DNA of 64,000 bases from Corallium rubrum (lineage: Eukaryota > Cnidaria > Anthozoa > Scleralcyonacea > Coralliidae), in contig OZ035998.1 in NCBI GenBank assembly GCA_964035015.1, positions 36,832,128 to 36,896,127 on the forward strand. The letters are read 5' to 3'. The position numbers and the translations under genes are program-made. Below are positions 1 to 12,100 of the stretch, piece after piece (positions within the stretch are counted from its first letter, which is position 1; each line of letters begins with the position of its first letter). Under the pieces are notes generated by a model. That model had not been told where the DNA came from, ran no database searches, and worked only from the letters and a program-made list of their open reading frames with translations.

Positions 1-148
1 AAAAAGAATCCATATTTCCGCCATCACTTTTTGCTTGAGCTACAAAGTTTATTGGAACAAATGTTCGTATATCGCACCTTTTATTATAGTCCTTCTCTTC
101 CTCCTCCTCCTCATCAGAACTATCTTTACTGGGGGTCTCCGGAGCATC
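1..148 (-). CDS. MMTAG2: MMTAG2 coding exon 8, partial
   Basis: Acceptor TGTTTTTTCCAG/GATGC. The exon is open to the window edge: [12 protein letters not shown], a run of six Glu, then a stretch including [15 protein letters not shown]. It joins exon 7 in phase 0. The end of the protein and the poly(A) site are outside the window. Confidence 0.8.
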
Positions 149-3100
149 CTGGAAAAAACAAGAATAGTAACTTAACGTATAAGCGACATAATTTAAGATA
201 ACAAACATTGATGATTAATTACAAAAGTTAGGGTTGAGTCAAAAGGAGGTGTTGTATAAGAACTATAGTCGATTTTAGAAATAGACAAACAAAACGAGCA
301 ACACAACTATCGATATTTGTATCACACCCATGTATAGCCACATATATCTTACCTGGTTCTTGGACACTGGTTCCTTTACAAAAGATTCGCTTGAACGACT
401 GCTGTCCATCATCGCAGCCCTTGAACTACAATTACCAGAAGTCAGTTTAAAACATGCAATGCTTTAAAACGCTTTTCTAAACTATACTAAAATTTGTCAT
501 TTTTCATCTCCCAGAAGTCCTTATACTTAGTTATCAATTTTTATTTGATAATTTATCAAATAAAAAAAAATATTTAAGAGGAGAATTTTCTTTATGTCAA
601 GTACATTTCGAAAAAAGGGTCATCACTTACCTATACTAAGAAGGCTTCTGATTGATTTAGATAACCTAACCCAACAACTTCCCCTAACCCTAATCATTAA
701 GGAGCATGGGAACGAATTGATAACACTGCATGTGATTGGTTACTTATAGCCAATCAGAAAACTCATTCATATTAGGTAGGTCTTTACCGCGAAAAAAGCG
801 CTTAAAACTTAGTAACCTCTCAAATTCGGTTGACGCTGACGTCAACAAAAAAGAAGCGGGAAATTAAAGCAGCAAGAATAATCAAACAAGAGACAAGATA
901 ATCAAACTTAACAGAAAGATTTCATCTTGGTTACCCACTCCAGATCAGTAGACAATAGAACTACTAACCAAGTAATTGGGCAGAAATACGAAAAGTTAAT
1001 TGACAGTTGAGAAAAATGCACTTATTTTTTTATAAACTTAAATGACTAATTTTAATTCACATTTACGGTATTGATTAATTCCACACGATTATATCATCTT
1101 GGTAACCCACTCTCAATTGCACAATTTTCATTTTATCGGCTATATATAGATATAGATGAGTCAAAATACCACACGCGACATGATAATTCTCTTATTTTTT
1201 ATATTTGTATTAAAATCCTCTTATTTATATTTTGTAAATCGAATAAGGAATCGTTGTGATATACAACAACTTTCCTTTCCATTTTCTAGAATTTTCTAGA
1301 ACAATTATTAGATGTCATGCATGTGTGAATTTGACAAGCCATTCTTAAAAAGCTAAAAAAAAAATCGCCTAGCGGCTCGTGTTTTTGTCAAAGTCTCGCA
1401 ACATCCCATGTGCTCATATCATAGTCCCCGAGCCCGGGCGTAGGGCCGAAGGCCCGGAGCCCGGTGAGGGTGCTAATCTCGACACGCGTGGAGTCATTTT
1501 ACACGCGTGGACAAACGTGATATGCGAACGAATTTCTGTGATCTGAATATTTTTATAAAATAACAGGTATGCTACGCACGCTCTGATTGGACGAGAGCCA
1601 TTTTCACTCAGAGTACAGAGACACGTTTGACGTCATTTTCATTTTATATTGTACAACGCATGCTCTGTTTGGTTAAATCTCACGTAATCACTGGCGTATT
1701 TATTTGATTACGCCATCATTCGTCAGCTGAGTCTTGGTCACTTTGGTCCTTGGTTTTTTACCTCGTAAAACGGTTAGTTATTTTATAAAACAAATAGAAA
1801 ATCGCTTTTGTGACTCTGTACTGTGATACAAACACGAATGACGCAATTTCAACCGGAAAAAATGTGTGAAAACACTCGGCTTCGCCTCGTGTTTCCACTA
1901 GGCATTTTTTCCGGTTGAAATCACGTCATTCGTGTTTGTATCACAGTACAGAGACACGCAAGCGATTTTCTTAATTGTTAAATATATATGTGTGGACGGA
2001 CCATCCGCGGTTAAGATTGTGGGGCACTGGGGACAATAAGTTCTTGACAAAAAGATTTGAACTAACAACATAATTTATTCTTGACAAAAAGACTTGAGAA
2101 AGGAGTTTTTGGGAAACGTATATCACTTTTGAAAGAACAGAAACAAATCAACGTCTACGTATAAAGCAAAACAACGTCTTGAGTAGAAGGAAACCCGTCA
2201 AACCAAAACTCGAAAGGAGGAGAAAGCAAGAGTGAAGCTTGAAAACCGACGAAGAAATAAAGGCCGGCGAAACGGTTTTAGTTTACGGTAAAAATATAGA
2301 GCAGCCGCTCTCAGTAATCACGAACATTTAGTAGCAAAACTGTTCGAGTTTCCCAATTTCCTTATGTATGTCCTATCACTGTAATTTTGTTTTCTCTTTT
2401 GTGTGTCCTTAAAATTTTATCTGTGGCTGCCGTCTTAATATCTTTTTTCAAATAGTTCTCTTATTGCCAAAACCACTTGCGACTAACGTAGCTTGTCCGT
2501 AATTTGGCATAAAAATCGGAAAAGGAGCATTTTTTCTTCTGTAAAACGTACAAATGCTGTTGAAATATTTATTAGCATGTAGCCTGTAGGTGAAGACAAT
2601 TTCAGCACTTTGAAATGTCATAAATGAATATTGCCGTGGAAGGCTGCCAGGTTTGAAAACTGTTTTCAGATGCTGTAGCGATGTTTTTTGTAAACATGGA
2701 AAGAAAGAAGTGTACAATATAACCCTAATATTTGATAACATTTTCCCGCCTGCCTCGGTAGTGTGGTGGTTAACATAGTCGATTTGCACGATAATATGGT
2801 CGAGTTCAAACCCTGGAAGCGACGTGCAATTTCCTTTATCTCAATATTTCTCACGAAATATCATCCTTAAATTTTTCTTTGTTCCTCGTTACCTTTTTCT
2901 TCAAAAAATAGATTTATTAAAACTGCAGTTTTTTTATTTCAAATATTCTACTAGAATTAAAACTATACTTTAATCAACAGGAGTGGCTATTTCCAATCCC
3001 CCAATAAAAAAGAGCGCAAGGGGAATATCAGGAAGTATTTACAACAATTCATGCAAAAGCGGGCGAGGGGTATTGCGTTCATGTATTTCTAGTACATAAT

Positions 3101-6100
3101 TAAACATGAAAAACTATGCTATATGCCAGATCCAGTCCTAAAAAGCGGTGCCAACGTCACAACGTGCCATGCCTACTGATTCTGCACCAACTAACGAACT
3201 AGCGGTTTGAACAAAACAAACATGGCGGCCGTCCCTAGGAGTGACGATCAGAATCGGATTAATCCGGCGGATTTGGCACGTTTTGTTGACGCCAAAACCA
3301 CAAAAACAAACAAACAAACAAGCAAGCTACACATACAGCTGTTAGAGTTTAAAGCAGTATTTGAGAGAGAAAATTGTATTTAAAAGAGAAAAAAGTAAGC
3401 GAACCTCAAACTGATGACAGTATGAATTTACTATTTTTATCTAACGTTGTATAAAACTTTCTAAAGGCTTCTACTGTACATTTATAATTGTATAATAAAA
3501 CAATTATTGGATTCGGTTATCGCATGATAGCTTGTGTTATCAAGCCTCGGTTTGTATTATCCGCCTCAGCCTTCGGCTTCGGCAGATAACACTCACCTCG
3601 ACGTTGATAACACAAGCTATCATGCTCAACCTCATCCAATAATTGTATATTAACCCTTTCATGCATGGCTTTCCGAGACGTCCCCCCTTGGCGAGTAAAT
3701 CGTCTGTCGAGTAAATCGTCTGTCGAGTAAATCGTCTGGCGAGTAGATCGTCTGTCGAGTAAATCGTCTGTCGAGAAGATCGTCTGTCGAGTAAATCGTC
3801 TGTCGAGTAAATCGTCTGTCGAGTAGATCGTCTGTCGAGTAAATCGTCTGTCGAGTAAATCGTCTGTCGAGTAAATCGTCTGTCGAGTAAATCGTCTGTC
3901 GAGTAAATCGTCTGTCGAGTAAATCGTCTGTCGAGTAAATCGTCTGTCGAGTAAATCGTCTGTCGAGTAAATCGTCTGGCGAGTAAATCGTCTGGCGAGT
4001 AAATCGTCTGGCGAGTAAATCGTCTGTCGAGTAAATCGTCTGTCGAGTAAATCGTCTGTCGAGTAAATCGTCTGGCGAGTAAATCGTCTGGCGAGTAAAT
4101 CGTCTGGCGAGTAAATCGTCTGGCGAGTAAATCGTCTGGCGAGTAAATCGTCTGGCGAGTAAATCGTCTGGCGAGTAAATCGTCTGGCGAGTAAATCGTC
4201 TGTCGAGTAAATCGTCTGTCGAGTAAATCGTCTGTCGAGTAAATCGTCTGTCGAGTAAATCGTCTGTCGAGTAAATCGTCTGTCGAGTAAATCGTCTGTC
4301 GAGTAAATCGTCTGGCGAGTAAATCGTCTGTCGAGTAAATCCGGTAAACGACGAGTATCCCGTCTTGAATTTATCCGTCCATTTCCCCGTCGTTAAGACG
4401 AGAAAGTCAGACGAGAAACTTGTCTCAGACGAGAAACCCGTCTTAAATTCACATTAAACGAATAAATCAGGACGGTTTTACTAGTAAACCGGAAGAAAAA
4501 AACTGGGACGACAAGGCCATCAAGCACTCTGGGATACAAAATGTCGACGAGAAAGAGGCCGCGAGTGAAGGAGAGTAAGAAAAAGTTAAAAGGATTACCT
4601 GAAAGCAAGATAAACAAAGTTTGGTCGAGAGAAAAGATGAACATATACGCAAGAGTTTTATCCAACACTGACGGAAAAGAACGTTGCTGGTTATTTCGAT
4701 TTACTCTTAGTCTCTTTTTAAACTGATTGTTTGTCCAATTTTGGTATCCATAATCCCACCATTGGCTGTTTCTTTTTTCTATTGGGCCTTTAGGTTTCCT
4801 CTCTTTTACAGAAGAACAAACGACCGTAGCTGCTATCTTTTGAAATTGTTCCTCATTGTCGATTATTGAACACCTTAGTTTTTTGTAACCGCTACTTCTT
4901 GATCTAAAGTATTGTATGTATCACATACTGATCTGCGGCTTTTCGCTTTCGTTCTAACAAAAGCTTCTGAACAAATACTGTGGAACTGGCATCCATTTTG
5001 ATAAAATGCATGTTATACTCGCCCTAGTCTCATTCATCGATCACTCGGATTGTTCAAGGTTTTCATGATCGCGTCAGATGGGTTTCCGTCTTAAATTTAT
5101 ACCTGACAGTAATCCGTCATACGGATTCTCGTCTTAAGACGAGTTTCCGTCTTGTAATATGAATTCGCCAAATCGTCTGTCGAGTAAATCGTCTGTCGAG
5201 TAAATCGTCTGTCGAGTAAATCGTCTGTCGAGTAAATCGTCTGTCGAGTAAATCGTCTGGCGAGTAAATCGTCTGTCGAGTAAATCGTCTGGCGAGTAAA
5301 TCGTCTGGCGAGTAAATCGTCTGGCGAGTAAATCGTCTGGCGAGTATATCGTCTGGCGAGTATATCGTCTGGCGAGTATATCGTCTGGCGAGTATATCGT
5401 CTGGCGCGTTAGACGGAGTACACAACAACAGCAATGCGCATGAGAGGGATAATAATTCATGAATAAAAACAGAACAAGTGGTTGCCGCCTATTTAGTAGT
5501 TGTGTTAAAATCAAATACATAATTGCAAATGCCTTAGCCCGCATTACCTGCCAAAGCCCATGCCTTCAACTCTCTCAACATTCCCAGAATCACGTTCAGT
5601 CTGGCCTCGTTTCAATGTCTCGGAAATTTCCTGTTAATTAAACATTAAGTTCCATATTAGCTTTTTTATGAAGTTTAATATACCTCAGTTACAGTCGGGT
5701 CTTACCTCTATAAAAATGGCATGGAACTTTTATTATTAAGTCTCAGTATGGAGCAGGCTAGCCTTTGAGCTGACGTGGATGATTTCAGCCCGAAATTCAC
5801 AATTATCAAGTAAACGTTGCCTCCTTTGGGCAAAGTTACGCTACACGTCATAATTGACGGCCTAAAAAAAGATGGCGGCGGTATATTTAACCATAATGCT
5901 TTGCGACCTCAAATTCGCTAAAATAACGACTAAACATTGTTTATCGATGCTAAAATGGATTAAGTAAGCAATAAATTCATTCCTACCAAAATTTATCCTT
6001 TTAAAACCCTATCTTCCTATTATTCTGCAAGAAACAATAATTAATGTACGCAAAAGATTGTGGTTAAATGTACAAGACGCCATCGTTTTCGGTACGGTCA

Positions 6101-9100
6101 ATTATTTATAAAGTCACTCCAGTACAATACTTACTTGCTTTGTCAAGCCTGTCGCCCTCTTTTTCACAGTACCAAAACCACTAAAACGTCCAACAAAATT
6201 CTGTTAACCAAAGGTCTTAGAGGACTTTTTATAAGCATAAATAGTCCCAGTATACAGTAGGTTGAACTTGCATATTCTCGTCCCCAAGCCCCACCAGTTT
6301 GTGGCCACACAAAACATTTTAGAGCACAATCATTAGGTAATAATGTGATTGGCTAACTGAGTACAATGTATTATATAGACAGCTATGAGTTTGCAAAAAC
6401 TGAATTTCCAAAACTCTAGGAGATCTCTTCCAAATGTTTCGTGTGGCCAAATTAAAGAAAAGTGGCGGAATCTTGAGACGAGAATAGGGAGCTTAAGCAA
6501 GCTAGGACGACTACGGCAATCTAAATTTCAGTAACTAGCAGAAACCACGAATCATTTACGTAGTATTGAATGTTGGATGTTTGGATGTTTTTCGACATCC
6601 AAAAGCTTTAGAGTTCTAAAAGGATTTTTTCGCCTAGGTTTCGCCGTTTCGCGGGTTAACGTCGTCCTGAAGACGTGAAAATGATCTGAATAACGTTGTA
6701 TGTACAACGGGACGGCGTTAGGATTACTCTTAGGACTAAAAGTTATACATTTTCTCTGTTGTGTGAGAAAAATTCTATGGTATTAAGGACGTTGTCCCTG
6801 ACGTTCGCGTAGTATTAGCTTAAGCTCCCTAATACTGCACTGTACTGCACATAATTAACTGCACATAACAGTCATACCTGCACTGTACTGCAATGATACT
6901 GTATCGTAAAACAGTAGAAATCAGACTCACGTTAATTTACTGTATTAAACTGTAACACCACACTATAATTCCAGACGAATTTTCAAAGAATTTGCAAAGA
7001 AACAGAAAGAGAACATTTCGTGATTTTCTCACTCTGCCAGTGGCAGTCAAGTGAATAAAATTCTGTTGACTCGGGTGAGATTTAAAACATCCATCTACGG
7101 AATATATACTACAGTAATAGTCTGCCCACGGTCCTGCCACTCTGCCAGTGTGAGCTCATTTTATCCATGAAATCATGAAATGTTCTTGACAATGTGCAGT
7201 GTTCCAATCTTAGAATCATCCTCAGAGACATAAAGAGAGAGTTACATGATTTTCTTACATTTCCAAAATAAACACTGAGAAACATTTGTAAATTTGATTA
7301 CTATAAGGGGCTGTATACATACGTAAAGTGGGATCGTATCGCTCCTATATTTTCCCTTTATTTATCTCATTTCGTTTATATGAAGAATGTGTTTGCCAGG
7401 ACGTTTTTGTCCCGTCCCGCCTAACCGGGAACGGTTTCCTCAACCGGTTTTCCTCAAATGGTGTAATAAAAGTAGCGTGCTGCGTAGGCAGTGTAGAAAC
7501 AACAATCGAAATATAGTAAGGTTGGATATACTGCCGAAACAGAGAACGTAGGAGTCTAACGTTTCGAGCGAAGGCCCTTCGTCAGAGAGAAACGTAAAGA
7601 GTGTAAACAAACAATGAGCTTATATACGAAAGGTAATCACGTGACCAAAAATAGGCCAATCAGATAAAAATGACAATAACAAATTGATGAGATGCGAAAA
7701 ATTAGCCAATCAAATCAAAATAACAATAACAAATCGATAATGAGATGCGAAAGACATTTGTTATTCATACCGTCGATGAGCAAGAAGGAGGGGGTGTAAA
7801 AAGGATGAGCGAGAGTAAAAATAGATAAATATATAAAGTGAAAACGCTGTTTATGTCCGCCCTTGCTGAACAGAAACAATGTCTTCAGAGGTGTTAAATA
7901 AAACAAAAACGTTCGTTGAGTCCGTGAGGATGAATGGTACCAATTTTGAAAATGAGACGCTTTTCTAGTCTTTTGCGGCTGACATTACCGCCGGAAATGG
8001 GTGAGATGGCACAAACTTGCATATCCGAAATACAATGGTTGGCACTATTAAAATGTCGGGCAACACATCATTGCTCCTCACAGAACGGAGATGTTCAGCA
8101 AACCTGTCAGATAAACGTTTGCCAGTTTCACCGATGTAAAGCATGCAACATTTATTGCAAGAAATACAGTAAATGATGTTGGAAGAGATGCAACAGTAGA
8201 AAGTTGTAAAAACCACAGAATAACAGAGGAATAAATAGAATGTGACGTATTATAAAGAGCTACTAGCCGTTATCACTCATTTGTCTCGAATAAACAGCTT
8301 AATGAATCAAAATAAATACTCGAAACGGCATCCGTCATATTGTCCCGGTCGCAATTGTCCCGCCTGAAAACCCGGGATGAAAAACGTCCCGTCCCGCTTT
8401 CTTGTCCCGTTCCGGCTCCCATGTAAACAGCCCTAAAGCTAAATTTGATCTCCATTTTTTTAGTATCAGCGATGTGGTGCAAAAAGATGTAGTGCAAAAG
8501 CAGCTATAACGGCAGTCCACACGGAGTTAGTTAGACTTTATAACGTCACAACTACAGTGCCAAGTTGCTAAGCATGTCTCAAAATGCCATAATGGCTGGA
8601 GTTGGATATTATAACACCACAACTACAGTGCCAGCTGGTTGCTAAGCATGGCTCAAAATGGCGGCGTTCACTATCGAACATTTTGGCTTTCTCAAAGACG
8701 GAGTTCATTGGGATGGGATGTACTTTTGAAGCTCTAGAAACCGTCAGTATCTTTCTATCAATAATATGTTTACTTTCTATTAATAATAAGAAAAACAGCC
8801 TGTACAGTATTCTAAAGTGAACATTTTTAAGGCGGAATACGGATGGCACGTGCTGTTAGCACGCTGCCTCTCGCCAAAACGTTAAGCCCGGTTAGTACAT
8901 GGATTGGTGACCGCCTGGAAATGACCAACCGCGTTGTCGAGCTTGGAACTGATGTGGGTAGAGTTGTAGTTGATCTCTCCTGTGCTTCGAAGGGTTTTTG
9001 CCGGGTTCTCCTGTTTTCCTCCCTCTATAAAATCAACACCAACATCTTAGCTGTGATCCATGGTCTGAACTGTGTCGTATGGCGGCTGCCTGGCGCGCCT

Positions 9101-12100
9101 TTGATATGCTTCGACACGGCCACATTGATCTTCAGTTCGCAATTCAGCCGCTGGCTGCAAGTAAGGATGATTAGCCCCCAAGTAAGGATTTATCCTTTAT
9201 CCTAAGTTCATAAAAATGCTTTCTTCATACAAATACTATATATAAAGTACTTACAGAGCAGCAGCCATTGCTTCTTCTTCTAATTGTTTTATTTTACTTC
9301 GTTCCTGGAACAAAAATAATATGACAGACTTAACTTCAAAAAGGATTCTTAAAAGCTAAACCAACCAGACACAGTGCTAGATAGAGAGCGGTGCCCTATT
9401 TGGCGTAAAAATGTCGCTAGTTATTGATTCTGCAGTCTGCACGAACAAACTGAGGCGTAGACCATTAGAAAAGTGACGAGAGGAGAACTTCTTTTAGCTA
9501 GCCTGCACAAATTTCCTTTTTGGTCAATTGCTCGTTTTTTCCCCATGTAAACACGATTGACCGGTCTAGCTCGCCTACACGGGCTGGCATTAAAAGCTTC
9601 GTACACGCGACAAAATTTGTTTTTATCAGCTTTTTTCAGCATATTAACAATTCACTTTTGTTTTTATCAGCTTTTTTCAGCATATTAACTCACTTTCGTT
9701 TTTATCAGCTTTTTTCGACATATTAACAATTCACTTTTGTTTTTATCAGCTTTTTTCGACATATTAACAATTCACTTTTGTTTTTATCAGCTCAGTTTTT
9801 TCGACATTTTTCTGTTTGTTCGTGTACTTACAATTCATATTTAAAACAATGAGACTTCGTGTCTTACCAGAACTGATAAATTATACGCAATTAACACAAC
9901 AAGCAAGCCAGCCCGGACAGGCGAGCTAGCCCTTTTCATAACACAATAAAAATCATCTCAGCAAAGCGAGTTAGCTCCGCGGGTACTCGCCTCCATAGAA
10001 ACACTCCTTAGTCCCTAATAAGACCACGATGCGGACACTTGTTACAATCAGTGGCGGCGCCAGGGTGATACAACTGGGGTGGACAAACCGAGCGCCGAAG
10101 GCGCGAGAAACCTCTAGGGGACCCTCTAGGGGGGTCCAGGGGCATGTTCCCCCGGAAAATTTTGGAATCTAGAGTCCCTGGAACGCCATTTCCTGCACTT
10201 TGAGGGGTGATTTTACAGAATTCTGAAGGTTATAAAACGTCATAAAAAATGCACAAAAGAAATTCCATATTATCTCGATGAAGCGATTACGAAAGTTTGC
10301 CCGAGCCCTAACTACTTCGTATCAGCGGAGGGGATGCGACCGAGCATACCAGGTAAGCGTCCTGGAGCATACTTTATGTAACTCTTCATGAAATGCAATA
10401 GTACTGACCGTTCTCGGTTCTCCGAGCGCCAGAGTGATTATCAGCCACGGGCGCCACTGACGAATAATATTATAGTCACAACCTTAAAAAGTCTCAATAC
10501 TACTTTGCCGCCCAACCCCCCAACCCCCCCTCCCGCCAACGTTTTCTCCACGAATTTGGAAAAATTAAGAAATCGATCTGGAAAAGAACTGGGGTGGACA
10601 TGTCCACCCCAGTCCACTCCGTGGCGCCGCCACTGGTTACAATCTATCTCTGACATTTGCATGTTGACCGGTGATGAGTTTTTTACTTGGCATAGTTTTC
10701 ATTTGCAGCAAATTTGAAAATTGCTGTGAGGTTTTTACATAACAGTGCAGATCAATAAGCAACATATTCTCACAAAAAATGTAAAAGAAATATATACAGT
10801 ACCATCTCCTGTTGTTTAGATTTTGTTTCTTGGTTTCCTTTCGAATACCTAGATTTAAGAGATCAATCATGGAGAATGATTCTAAATTTACTAGTACCGT
10901 AAAAGTTCCAATACAGTAAGCCCCTCTCTCTATTAACCCCCTCTTTTATTTATTAAATAAAACTTAAAAAACAACACAAAAACCCAAGACTGTTTATGGT
11001 GTGTTAGATCAATTGATGCGTAATTTATTCATCATTTGAAAATCTCTCTGATTTGCAACTTAATTCATGCATGTGACAATTTTAAGACTATCTTATCAAG
11101 CTCTGTTTTAAGGATATCAACAATTCTTCTTGACTGGTATAATGTACTTCACGTTTCTGGAAGAGTTCAATTTTGAAGTATATATATGAAGCTCATAGTG
11201 TTTATTAAACCTACATGTAGTATTTCACAAGAAAAATATTTCAAACTACTTGTCTTTTACAGTTTTTCGTATGTTTTTCGCAAGTTAAACTCAGAGAAAA
11301 ACTCAGAGAAAGAATCTGAGCTCCAGATGGGACCCGAGCCCACAACCTTAATTCCGAATGCCAGCCGGACGCTCTCGCCATTGAGCCATTGGAACTCAGA
11401 TGGTAGACCAGCTTGTACAGCAAAAACAAACGAAAAAACTTTACCACCAATATTTCAGGCCAAAGGCAGATTAATAATTCAGGATTTTGGTATAAAAAGA
11501 GTATATACTGTAGTAGTTAAATACTACCATTTGCAACCTCCTGCGAACCGTGCCAGTACAATTCACACGTCGGTTTAGGTTTTTAAACAACCATATGATT
11601 AATCACGAACCATTTTTTGACAGGTGATTGATTAGCCTATTGTTAAAAAATGCATTCTATCTTAAAACGTAAACGTATACGTGTGAACTGTGGCACGGTT
11701 GTGCATAAAAGTGTTTATTCAATCAATTTATTGGGCCCGTCAATTTGTCCGAATAGGACCAACTCAGTATTATCAACTAAAGTTTCATTTTGACAGCTTT
11801 TCAGTGGCGGATTAGGGTTATATCTAAGGCTCCTGGCTGTTTTTCAGATTGGGCCCCCTGGATCCTAGTTTTTATGGCTCCGTTAACATGATGCCGTACA
11901 AAAGAATAACGGCAGAATGTCGTTATGTGCAAACAAACCCATTTTGCAGTTCACAACAGTTTGAAAAGTGTTCACACAATTCCATCAGGAATTTTCGGGT
12001 GCACACCCGGTATTATATACAGAGCAGTTTATGATAACCATGTCTCATCAGAAGCATTTAGAAACGCGGAGCCATTTAAAGAGTATGATCCCACCGAAGT

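Noticed and set aside
3693-4340. CRISPR-like array
   Set aside because: The units are head-to-tail without spacers and the context is an animal intron.
5117-5544. Minus-strand ORFs of 105 and 136 codons with RQTIYSPDD-type repeats
   Set aside because: They are read-through of the 16-bp minisatellite, which stays open in every frame; no start context or homology supports a protein.
8832-8925. Functional 5S rRNA gene
   Set aside because: Only part of the 5S sequence is kept, it is diverged, and the same non-5S body follows in other copies.
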